Source of the DNA: Paracyclopina nana
Taxonomy: Eukaryota > Arthropoda > Copepoda > Cyclopoida > Cyclopettidae
Length of the DNA: 64,000 nucleotides
Assembly: GCA_019096065.1 (NCBI GenBank)
Contig: JAGUCH010000002.1
Location: forward strand, 2,616,501-2,680,500
Direction: 5' to 3'
Numbering within the stretch: position 1 is the first letter of the stretch; every line of letters starts with the position of its first letter. Positions 11,598 to 21,401 of this stretch are shown piece by piece. A program made the position numbers and the translations under genes. The notes beneath the pieces were generated by a model, which made no database searches, was not told the DNA's origin, and was given only the letters and a program-made list of their open reading frames with translations.

Positions 11598-11836
11598 AAG
11601 TGTGCGGTATTTAGTAGGCAAACATACTAAATACCGCACACACTTAAAAAACGGCAATAGACAAAAAACAGATTTACTAGCATACTGCAAGTGTTTTAAA
11701 AAAATAATTTGCATTATCCTTCAGCCAGTTTGATTAGTTCATTGATACATTATAATATTAAAAGTAGTGTGCGGTATTTAGTAGTGTGCGGTATTTAGTA
11801 GAGTGCGTTGCGTTGCGTTTGTGTGCGGTATTTAGT
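11598..11836 (-). repeat. Right terminal unit of the ISL2EU-like element (MITE-like)
   Basis: Mirror image in architecture of the left unit. From outside inwards it has three 16-mers as GTGTGCGGTATTTAGT (with GCGTTGCGTTGCG between the outermost two), a spacer of about 125 bp, then an inverted hairpin GTGTGCGGTATTTAGT-AGGCAAACAT-ACTAAATACCGCACAC at 11600-11642. The spacer, read in reverse, is related to the MITEs at 41.28 kb and 48.74 kb (CTACTTTT-ATATTA, GAACTTATG/GAACTAATC, GGCTGGAGG/GGCTGAAGG). Confidence 0.78.
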
Positions 11837-11838
11837 AT

Positions 11839-12558
11839 GTACCGACTTGTGCGCGAAACTTGTCACGTGATTACGGAGTTTTATTTGCTGATCGCTATCT
11901 GGAGAGCTATTCTAGGTTGTTTTGTTTTTCACAATGAAAAGTGCATCGACTTATCAAGAAGAATATCTGGCATCACTACGCGCAACAGTTTAAAAAAAAA
12001 ATTGCTCGAACAGCGCCATCTAACCAAATTTTTGGAAATAGGAACATGCTGATTGCATAACAAAATAACATTCTTACCTTAGTAGAGAAGCTCTTTTGAC
12101 GCCATTTTTACATAAATGAAAATTGGTGCCATCAAGCCTTTTTGAATGCCTTATTAACTCCTCTAACCACGTAGAAAAGGAGATCTTTTGCCCAGCGCTG
12201 CTGCCTCTTTTCGATTCACAATTAAAGTTTGTTTTTCCTTGAATTGCGTCCGATTTTCACTGAGTATCACTGCATCAAATCGAGCTGTAACTTGTAGAGC
12301 TGAGCAATTCGAGCTCATTGAGCTCAGCTCAAATCATCGGGCTCTGTCGCGCTACCAGATAATTTTCACAAGAATTACAGCGTTTCTCAAAAACGGTTGG
12401 GCGGTTGGCGAAATGTTAGAAACCGCCTCATTTTTCAATGAAATTCATGTTGTCGCAGGATTAAACACGCATTTTATGTATTTTTTCCTCATTTAAAAGC
12501 GTTAAGTTCAATAATATCCAAGAAAGATACTTTCTGAGAAGTTCCACAGGGGTGTGAC
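11839..12558. other. Intergenic region right of the transposon
   Basis: Contains the second copy of GACTTGTGCGCG (11844-11855). The open frame at 12188-12496 has no family features and no splice context. I see no gene here. Confidence 0.45.
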
Positions 12559-14423
12559 TTATATTTTTATTTCAAGTTTAGCGCTCTTTTCTTCTATAAT
12601 TGGCAGAATATTTGCCTTGTAGAATTCTTGGATATTTTCAACCGTTGAGCCACTCATGTGGTAGGAAATGGCTGATTTCAGCTTAGCCACAGATTTTGGC
12701 GATTTCAAGAGTTTCGTGCTTCTGCTCTCAACTTTAGTGATATTTCCCATTTGAGCCAAAATACCTTTTGAGTATGATCTGTTTAAGAAGCATCAGAAAT
12801 GTATGTAGTGGTTAGCTTACCAGTCAGCATGACATCTTCCAGCCAAATGAAATCTGTGTGGTAATTCTTCTCAAATAAATCTGTGATTACTTCAACTGCA
12901 GGCAAAGAGAGAATGTAAGATGGCCCATAACAATAGGATGGAAATGTGTCCTTTTGATACACAAATTTTGGTATGTACCTATTTGAACTCAACTAGTCAT
13001 TGAAGTTATTTAATGGATTTAAGCTAATTATCGTACCATTTACTCTTTGGGTTTCTTAGAGGTTTTACTGAAAATATTCCTCTGCAAATAATTAGTGGGG
13101 TGGATGCTTCTTGGCTGTGCTTTTCAAGAAGATTATCAAGAGCATAAGGCTCATAAATGACATCATCATCCATTTTAATGATCCATTTCAGTTGAGACTT
13201 TCCATTGTGACTCTGATGTGCCTCTAATGCCCATTTGAATCCACTGATTTCTTTGAAAATGACTGTGCTATAACTATCCTCTGTATCTGTGAGGATTTCA
13301 AATTAGGTCAATGTTTTGTTTGACTAGGGAAAGTCAAAGCAAGAATTACTTAAAAGAATGCTGTCATGAAAAAGAATTGTTTCATTTTTCCAGTCACTCA
13401 GTTGCTTTTCAGTTGGCTCAAGACCAGTCCCATACACAAATGCTAATTGGTATTTGTGCTTTATCCCCAAGTATTTGTTGATTTTTCCAATGGTATGCCT
13501 CACAAGTTCCCTTTTATACCAGCCATCATTGCGTACAAAAAGCAAAATCAACACTTCAGTTGATTCATTGAGGCTTTCTTTCACTGGCATTAAGGAATAA
13601 TTGTTGTATTGCCCCACACCTACAATAATAATTGTCTTTTATGTTGAACACTTGCTTTTAGCATTTACCAATTGTTTTCAATGTTTCTTTGTTGTTTAAA
13701 TAAGCTTGATTTTTCTGTTTGGCCCTCCACTCTTCTTCAGTGAACTTCAAAGTGTCATTAGTGGGACTTAGAAGGTTTACATGAGAACTTGTCATTAATT
13801 TTATAAACTCTTGAACATCTGTTTTCATCTCTTCTGCCTTGTCTATTTAAATACATTAAGCAAATATTTGCAAAAGTATTAGATTACCTACCTGATCTTG
13901 TCATAAGCGAATTTAGAACCATCCGAGTTTGGTTCAGCAAGTCTTTAATTTGCTGCTCAATATTAGCACCTGAAATCGTCATTATTTTGAGTCGAATCAA
14001 TTAACCTCGAAATGGGAGAAGTTACCATTAGCAATCAACGGTTGTGGCCTAACAAAGTGAAAGCTTCTACCTAAAGCAGCATTACAGCTATAAACTTAAT
14101 GAATGAATAATACACACACACATTTACCTGCAGTTAAATCCTGCGATAAAAATGAGTGTCCTGAGTGTCAAAAGGTGGCTTTGATTTACTGGCTGCATTT
14201 TTGGCTACAGTTGCTAACTCTTACCTATGAAGGCTATAAAACTTCCACTGAGAATTAAGATGCCAAGCTTCAAAATGATTCCCATTGTTTTCGCAATCAA
14301 TCGCAAGGCTAATGTGCAGGCTACAAAAATACGACTAGCAACTGCTTTTATATTTCGAAAAACCATATGTGATTGGACTGGCTGTTGCTCTGATGCAATT
14401 ACTGCTTTTTGAATACAATACAT
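12559..14423 (-). CDS. GT31 beta-1,3-galactosyltransferase-like gene D with microexons
   Basis: Fourth GT31-family Golgi glycosyltransferase, same subtype as gene C. The first exon (start 14423, or an internal ATG giving MGIILKLGILILSGSFIAF) encodes the signal anchor and ends ...FIAFIG. Two microexons follow, 14140-14128 (13 nt) and 14087-14071 (17 nt); each has GT-AG borders and together they keep phase. Two stem exons come next (about 13971-13893 and 13843-13664). The core includes EVLILLFVRNDGWYKRELVR (about 13560), the DxD motif in KWIIKMDDDVIYE (about 13165), YCYGPSYILSLPAVE and IWLEDVMLTG (about 12830). It stops at TAA 12559-12561. No frame break was found. It is separated from gene C by the inserted transposon, so the four GT31 genes may once have been contiguous. 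Start choice is the main uncertainty. Confidence 0.85.
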
Positions 14424-15422
14424 ACAGCAAGCTATTTATTATGGCTTAGTCTTTAGCACTATTTGCATAGTCACGCTATTTAAATAGATCAAAACATAAA
14501 ATGTATTTAAATGGTAGCTATTTAGATACATTCAGGTGTTAATTTAATTGTGACCATACAAAAAGTGCGAAAGACTCAGCCCATGTTTGCTTTCCGAAAA
14601 AATGAATGAATTAATCCTTCTCAATTCATAGCACAAACGAATGTCAAAAATAGGTGATTGTGGGAGATTAATTCATAATGAATGACGGTAGCATATTGCA
14701 AGCGAAGAAACTCAATGTCATTGAAATTGTCATATTCCACTAAGCTTAATGAGACTTTAAGACATTTTTTAAAAGCTTTTACTGCCACGTAATTTTTTGG
14801 TGGACCTAGCATGTGTGCATTTCACGTAGGCCTAACAAACTAGAAGTGAAAATAAAATATGTACTCCAATGTGCATAAATTGTAGATTGTTTTGTCGGAC
14901 ATGCTCTGTCAACGAAGCATGCATAGCTCGTTGATTTTGGTCACACTCAAGCTAAGGAGGAAAAACTTAGCATAAATATGTCTGCCTCGAGGTTGATAAA
15001 ATTCCTTTTAAAAACATTGCCAAATATGTATAGGTAAATACCTGTTAACATACGTATTTGCATACACTCTCGCTATGTTGAGCAACATGTGCTATATTCT
15101 AAATATCTGATTTGTTTTTATCGACTCCAAGCTTTCAAGCTCTTGAAATCAGATTCTGTCTTGTTTTTCATGGTTGCTGAACCTGTCCCGTCAATCCTGC
15201 CCCTTGACCACGAGTATTGCGCCAAAACGCTTGGGAAAACGCCCAAAGTTAAGCAATGTAAGAGAGGCTATTGATTAGCATTGATTAGCTAACCGAGTTA
15301 CATAATGGCTAAAAAGGTCTGTTTTTGAGACACAAATTATCATCAGTGTTGCTACGCATTCGTATAAAATTCATTCAAGTAGGTGTTGATGACGTCAGTG
15401 GATTAAAAATACATCTGCCAAG
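14424..15422. other. Intergenic region, no supported gene
   Basis: Lies between the divergent starts of GT31 gene D (-) and the haloperoxidase-like gene (+). It must contain promoters for both. Short AT-rich open frames are not credible genes, and I recognise no repeat. Confidence 0.45.
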
Positions 15423-17093
15423 ATGAATAGCTACTATTTCATGCTGTTATTTTCATTCGACCTTGTAGCGCTCAATCTTGGAGATACAATGATGCCCAGT
15501 GAAGAATTTGAACTGGAAAATCAGCCCGGTTATTTATTGGCAGTTCCAATAGCTATTCAAGGCTCACTGAATTGTTGGGGCCAAAAGGGTGGAGACATAA
15601 CTCTGATTCTTCAACTTACCACCTTTGTGAATATGGTCTGGTTCGATGTCCTGGCTGCTTACCATCCAACAGCAAAAGGTAAACTACTCAGTGAACTTTA
15701 AAGTCAGAATTTTGTCATCTTAAAAGTCATGATTGGCAGTTTTGTCAATCTCACTCCTGATAATCTCCTTGACCTTTCAAGGCATCGCTATTGATGTTCC
15801 AAAGAGGCCAGAAGAGGAGAGGACATTGAAGAACAAAAATATTGCTTTCTTACACGGAGCTTACCAAGTTTTCAAGAGGATTTGCCCTTCACAAGATCCA
15901 CTATGGAGAACGCTGCTTGAAAAAGTCCAATTGGACCCTGAAGACAGCCAGGAAAATGTTGAAACCCCAGTGGGTATTGGCAATTATGTGGGTATATCTT
16001 TCATCAAATCCAGAGAAGATGACGGCATGAATATTCTGGGAAATGAGGGAGGCATTGAATTCAACAGGGAGCAATACAGGGATTACACTGGGTACCAACC
16101 AGTTAATTCTCCCTATGCTTTAGTCAACCCTAGCAGATGGCAGCCTTTGATCCAAAAAAACACCTTTGGAAAGTACAGGTTAGTTGTAGTGGAAAATTGC
16201 CTAATGCATTATATTTTGAACTATGCTTTTAGAATTCAAACATTTGTGACCCCACAAATGGGAAGGACAAGGCCAGTCACTAATGCCAGCTTAGCTGATT
16301 ATCAGTTCCCAGATCATGGCAGAAGCTTAAAAGGCATCAACACCTACGAAACGTACAAGCATGACATTGATGAAATCATTGCCATCAGTGCCAACTTGAC
16401 TGAAGAGCAGAAGGCCCTGGCTGAGTTTTTTGACAACAAATTCAACAGTTTGGCAGGATCTGTGCTCTTCTATGTGCAAACCAGAAATTTGTCTCTGGAG
16501 GAGTTTGTCCACATAGACTTGATCACAAATATGGCTGCCTATGACACAATGATTCTTGTCTGAGAGAGAAAAACCAGGTCAGCCATTTTCCATCAATATT
16601 GAGATATTTTTCCAAAATCTCTTCTAATTCAAGGCATGATGCAGTGAGGCCTGTCTCAGCAGCTCAGTACATATATGGGAAAGGAGGTGAAATTAGAGGT
16701 TATGGTGGGCCCTCAATAGGTCACAGTGTGGATCGAATCCCTGCAGGACAATGGCAATCTTATATGCCAGCCTCTGACCACCCAGAATACCCTTCAGCCT
16801 CAGCTGCAGGTTGTGCAGCTCATGCTGAGGCAATGAGGCATATTTTTGGCAGTGATGAATATGGCTGGGAAATCTCCAGTCCCAAGGGATCATCCAATGT
16901 TGAACCTGGAGTGTCACCCAGTGAGGACTTTCACCACACTTTTGCCACTTGGACTCAATTTGAAACTGAGTGCGGACTCAGCAGATTATTTGGTGGAGTT
17001 CATTTCAGAGACTCCATCGAAGTGGTCAAAGAGGTCGCCCATGCAGTAGGGAAAAATGCCTATGACTTTGTCCAAGCTCATATCAACCCTTGA
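15423..17093 (+). CDS. Secreted vanadium-dependent haloperoxidase-like (PAP2 superfamily) protein, in-frame TGA
   Basis: Exons 15423-15678, 15782-16577 and 16634-17093 join in phase across GT-AG introns (503 codons, counting the TGA as one). The N terminus (MNSYYFMLLFSFDLVALNLG) looks like a signal peptide. The C-terminal third has the vanadate-binding layout of vanadium haloperoxidases and PAP2 phosphatases: motif 1 as K-x6-RP (KTRHDAVRP, across the exon 2/3 junction), motif 3 as R-x5-H (SRLFGGVHFRD). Motif 2 reads DHPEYPSASAAG, where the family has PSGH, so the usual Gly and the acid-base His are Ala and Ser. An in-frame TGA at 16561-16563 stands where the family has a conserved Trp just before motif 1 (LV-stop-ERK). 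If real, it truncates the protein before the active site. Halide-peroxidase activity is doubtful; a non-enzymatic paralogue or pseudogene is possible. Confidence 0.78.
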
Positions 17094-17264
17094 CTAAAAA
17101 CTCAGTGTTTACCCTTGATCACAGTTGCTTTCACAAAGCTGGATAGCTACTTTATTTTCCTGATGCGAAAAATTCATCAGAGAGTGTAATCATAGCACAA
17201 TGATAGTTGTCAAACAAAACAAAAGAATGTATTTCTCGTGGGTCAGAGATGACAAATGTACAGA

Positions 17265-17270
17265 AATAAA
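17265..17270 (+). terminator. Poly(A) signal AATAAA of the haloperoxidase-like gene
   Basis: AATAAA lies 172 bases after the stop codon on the coding strand, in AT-rich sequence before the convergent DAZAP1-like gene. It is the first such hexamer I see downstream of that stop. Confidence 0.5.
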
Positions 17271-17591
17271 CAAAGTGGGGGCATAGCGTAGAAATGCTTC
17301 TTTCTCTTGCACTGGACATCCAAGAAGACACTAAGCTCTAAAATTCTCACAGCTCTTCTAACGAAAAATACTAAGCTATAATTATCTTAATCAAGAGAAG
17401 GGGTGAAAACCGTACTTTCAAGCCGCTCATTAAACTACTTTGAGCGTTACAAGGTTATTTGTTGTTTGCTGAGCTTTCGCAAAAATAAAAGCTGCAAAAA
17501 AGTGTAACAGGAAAAAAGGTGTCCAGTGAGGTTCAGATAAGCTAGGCTGAATAAAACCATCCAGATTTTGTCGTGAAAAAGCCACAAGTGT

Positions 17592-19097
17592 TCATACTTG
17601 CCTCCTATAAGGATGATAATTTTGGGCCGAGCCTCCATTATTATTTGGTGGCTGCTGTTGAGTGGTAGCAAAAACAGCCCCACGTGGAGGCCCGTAGCAT
17701 TGTTGTTGAAAATCATGGTGGGCGTGGCCTGGGAGGGGAAATACTCTGCCGAGTACTTGGTAGGGGGCGTGGCCATATTCATATTGGGGTATTGGGGTGA
17801 GTAGGCTGCGTTAGGAGCCCCATACTGACTGGTTTGCTGGCCACTATAAAATGTTGTAGTGGGCGTGGCAGCAGGCGCGGGGTAGAATGGGGTGGGAGGA
17901 GGCGGGGAAGCATATGAGGGCCTCCAAATTGTAGGAGTGGCTTGCTGAGGAGGTGGGGCAGCATGTGGCCAAGGTAACTGGGCAGGGGGCTACCATACTG
18001 GGGAGGGTAGGAAGTATTGGGAGAGTGAAGGTGGTGAACTCCTATGGGGGCGTGGCCGTTGGAAATGGTGGCCACTCCCCAATTTGACTGCTGTTCCACT
18101 GGAGGTGGCTGCGTGAAGTCCTTCACTGGCAAAGATGTTCCATTGTGTGGAATGGTTCTGGGTTCGGCCCTCTTGATTTCGACCTAGATAACACAATACA
18201 CTTAAAAAATACACGCATGTAATGAAGTCTGAGTTAACCTGTTTGTTTTGGATGTTAACAAAGTGTTCGGCCACAGCTCGCTCCTCGCCATCTCGTCACC
18301 AAAGGACAAGAAACCGAATCCACGACTTTTCTTCTTTTCCTGATCATACATTATGACAACTTCACAGACTTCACCGTACCTGGAGAAATAGTTTCTCAGA
18401 TCTGTCTCAGTGATGGTTGAGGGAAGACCACCCAAGAAAATCTGCAATTGAAATAGATACTTTATATAGTTCACGAATCGTCTTTCTGGGCCACCTAACA
18501 GCTACAGAAACTCTATTTTTCAATGTAGGGACAATCGGTGAAATTCCAGAGGGCGCTGCCCTATTAAAAATAGGGTGACCCAACACGGAGTTTACAGCTT
18601 CAAATCACCTTGGGGAATCCGTTGCTTTTTTCGGCTTTTGCATGCTTCTGGGGTTGCAAGCTTTTGGATCAATAGTTCTGCCATCCAACGAGTGAGGACA
18701 CCTTGACAGCACAGCCTCGATTTTTGACGGGTCAGCAAAGGTGACAAAGCCGAATCCTCTGGATCGATTTGTCCCGCAATTCTTCATGACAACGCAATCA
18801 ATCACATCGCCAAATTGAGAAAAATAGGCCAACAGTGAATCTTGAGTTGTATCCCAGCTGGAAAGCAATTCATCATAGATACTATTTATTTTTGTAAATA
18901 ATGTAACTCGTTTATTAATACCTGAGGCCACCAACAAATAGCTTCCCAGCTTCTTCGTCCTCGTGCTTGCCACCAGACTTTTGGATCGGTCTAAAATTCG
19001 CTTGTGGTGGTTGGAACTGATTCTGGTATGAAATATACCCGTTATTGCCAACGGGCTGCTGATGATAGGCAATGGCACCATTCTGGTGAAATGCCAT
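17592..19097 (-). CDS. DAZAP1: DAZAP1-like double-RRM RNA-binding protein, several frame breaks
   Basis: An hnRNP-like protein that binds mRNA through two RRMs; family members act in splicing and translational control. Exons: 19097-18922, 18857-18609, 18441 to about 18240, and about 18184-17592. RRM1 has RNP2 KLFVGGLSW and RNP1 RSRGFGFVTF, followed by the family signature DGRTIDPKACNPRSM. RRM2 has KIFLGGLP, SRGFGFLSF and ends QVEIKRAEPR. The tail is Pro/Gln/Tyr-rich and ends NYHPYRRQV, like the HPYRR end of vertebrate DAZAP1. Three single-base shifts break this otherwise coherent reading: near 18289 (between GDEMA and ERAVAEHF), near 17998 (a C run) and near 17725. Either this copy is decaying or the sequence has base errors; the clear homology through every break favours errors. 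Convergent with the haloperoxidase-like gene. Confidence 0.85.
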
Positions 19098-20132
19098 GGT
19101 TAAAAATCTAATAGAAACAAGCGTATTAGGAAATAGCAGCTAGGCTGATTGAAAGTCATAATAGCTTTACCTATATAAAGTTAAAAAGCTCCAGTTGCTG
19201 ATGGTACAAACATACAGTTAATTTTCGGTACTTTTCACAAAACTGGATGTGTCTTGTCAATCAAACCTGCAATTAAAGAGCTTGAAAGGTGCATGACATG
19301 ACTCATTTCTCAAAACTTTAAGCTCTCAAGCGTGACTTTGTTGACACTTTTCAGCTGCCAAATTTCGTGGGTTGCCATTGACTTACTTGGAAGTTTCATG
19401 ATTGTGGAAGAAGAGGAGAACAAAAATATCATCAATGGTCTTGCATCTTCGCCATTAAAACATAAGTTCTGTCAATCAGGCTCGACTTTTAGACCCGAGC
19501 AAAGAATCCACCTGGAGGGGAAACCAAAAAGCTACATCATAATCACATAACAACTCATTTATTGACTCTTAAAATTGAATGGTATTTGTTAAATTGTCAA
19601 TAACTCAAACTTAAGTCAGCCTTAAAATAAATTCATGAGGAAAATGTTTTATTTTTGCCTTAGAAAAGAAGAGTCAGCTTGGCAGACACCGAGCGTGTAC
19701 CGGCAAGCAAATCAATAATTTTTCTCATTTACTTTTTTCAAATTCACCCCGGGACTTGCGTGCTTAAGGGCTTTTTGATAAGAGATGTCATGACATCATG
19801 CAGAGATACACATTTGCATTTCTGATATTACAACTTTTAGCGGAATTTCTGATTGACATTTCACCATAATTGCAAAAATGGAACCCCAAAAGCCCACCAT
19901 TATGCATTATCAAAATCATATTTCATCAAATAATTCGGTCAAGTCAAAAACAAATTTTAAAAACAATAATTTAATGCTAAAAACGATGCTAACTTTGATA
20001 TTGAACGTATTAGCTTAAAGATAGAGGTTTAGTGATAACAAGTGCTTATGTTGCGCTTTGTTGTGGAAATTATGATGATGTCAACATTGCATTAGATTTC
20101 GAAACCTGGCACTCGAATCTTTTTCCGTCAAA
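19098..20132. other. Intergenic region between DAZAP1-like and SIL1 genes
   Basis: The two flanking genes are divergent, so both promoters should lie here. The DAZAP1 5' untranslated region may be spliced (donor-like sequence near 19090-19110). No coding sequence is supported: the open frame at 19332-19550 has no family features. Confidence 0.45.
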
Positions 20133-21386
20133 ATGCAAGGGTGTTTTCATCTTGCTGTTGCTCCCGTTATGCTATTCCTCAATCGAAGATTTTCAAGCCA
20201 CTAATGAATGGCAAGAAATTAAAGAAGGCCAAAAAGTGCCCGGTGGCCTTCACTACAGAATGAACTTGGAAACCGGCAAAAAGGAAGCCAAAATTCTCGA
20301 TTCGGATGATGGCGACCAAAAGAAAAATATTCCTGTTCTCAGTGACAAAAATGAAAGTAAGCTTAAAATTATATAACGAATAATTCAACTATTTATGAAT
20401 GATGCTCTTTCAAAAAAGGAGAGGAAGCTATTGAAGAAATGTCAGCTGAGAGAAAAAGGAAATTCAAGATGCTCTAGACAAACTGAAGGCCAATAAAGAC
20501 GTTGAAAACATAAAGTATCTGATGGAGCATTTTGCCAACTCATCAAGTGTTGAAGGGAAATTGACGATATTGGAAGATTTGGATTATTATATGCACCAGA
20601 TTGACAATGCTCGGGATTTTGTAGCTCTTGGCGGCCTCACTAAACTCATCCTGCCTGGACTTAGGTCTGAAGAAGAAAAGGTGGTTGCAAAAACTGCCAT
20701 TTTACTCGGTTCTGCAGCTCAAGCCAACAAACCAGTTCAAGTAAGAGTACAGATTAAGATTTTGGTGTAGAGCATTGCATTTTGAATTCATAGAATGCTG
20801 TTGTCAATGCAGAGGTTTTCAATGAGTTGCTTGAATTGCTACAAAAAGAAGGAGCCAAAATCTGGATGAGTATGTTTTTTTCCAAATTAAAAAAACATGT
20901 TAAAAAAATTTTTTTGCTATGTCAAGGCTTCGGAGAAGACTTGTGTTTGCCATATCTGCTATCACTCGTGAAAATCCTAATGCGATGGAACATTTCAAGG
21001 TTTTGGGTGGATTCAAGGTCCTGCAAAAATCCTTGAAAAATAGAGTAGAGGACAAGGATTTGCTACTCAAAGGATTGGCTTTCATCTCCGATTTGACTGT
21101 TGGTGAAGAAACCAAATCAATTCAAGTTGCAGGTCAAGACTGGTGCAATTTACTCAAGACCGAGTCACTTTTCGCACCAAAGCCTGATTTGGACACAGTG
21201 GAGAGATTGGTACACATTGTGGCAACCCTGGATCCGTTTTGTCAAGGTTTAGTCAAGACTGGATTCATTCAGAGATGGCTTAAATCTGCGCGATTTCAAC
21301 TATGGAAAGATGAATCGGCTGATGATTTCAAAGTGACCATTGACAGCATTAACAAACTGCTAGCAAAGCTCAAAGAAGAACTATGA
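20133..21386 (+). CDS. SIL1: SIL1 nucleotide exchange factor for BiP, with frame breaks
   Basis: SIL1 is an ER-lumenal Armadillo-like protein that releases ADP from the Hsp70 chaperone BiP. A hydrophobic signal-like stretch (VFILLLLPLCYSS) precedes the family signature NEWQEIKEGQKVPGGLHYRM. The Armadillo region follows (LEDLDYYMHQIDNARDFVAL, LRRRLVFAISAITRENPNAM, FKVLGGFKVLQKSLK), ending LLAKLKEEL at 21386. Exons: to 20355, about 20419-20739, about 20794-20868 and about 20927-21386, with GT-AG introns. Frame problems: the ATG at 20133 is one base out of register with the signal sequence, one base seems missing near 20448 (GAGAG where GAGGAG would restore the frame), and one A seems missing near 20861 in an A run. 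No in-frame ATG was found nearby, so the start is uncertain. Homology along the whole length is clear. Confidence 0.85.
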
Positions 21387-21401
21387 GAGTACGAGTTTTT
21401 T

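Larger units (their letters stand above)
6188..11836 (+). mobile_element. Complete ISL2EU-like DNA transposon with AT target duplication
   Basis: A 5,649-bp class II element bounded by inverted ends that start ACTAAATACCGCACAC (6188) and end GTGTGCGGTATTTAGT (11836). The dinucleotide AT flanks both sides (6186-6187 and 11837-11838), as expected for a 2-bp target duplication. It encodes a THAP plus DDE transposase on + (7047-8619) and a SAP-SWIM-YqaJ nuclease on - (9282-10991), arranged convergently. A transposase of the IS5/ISL2/Harbinger clan paired with a YqaJ nuclease and 2-bp AT duplications is what I recall for the ISL2EU superfamily; the assignment rests on this gene pair and the duplication, not on a database search. 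Each end is a composite unit described separately. The transposase frame is intact; the nuclease has one in-frame TAG. Confidence 0.82.

Noticed and set aside
12188-12496. Small protein-coding gene
   Set aside because: No homology features, no intron structure, and composition like the surrounding non-coding DNA.
17998-18014. A 16-nt GT...AG intron explaining the frame change in DAZAP1
   Set aside because: Far too short to splice; a single-base change in a C run is simpler.
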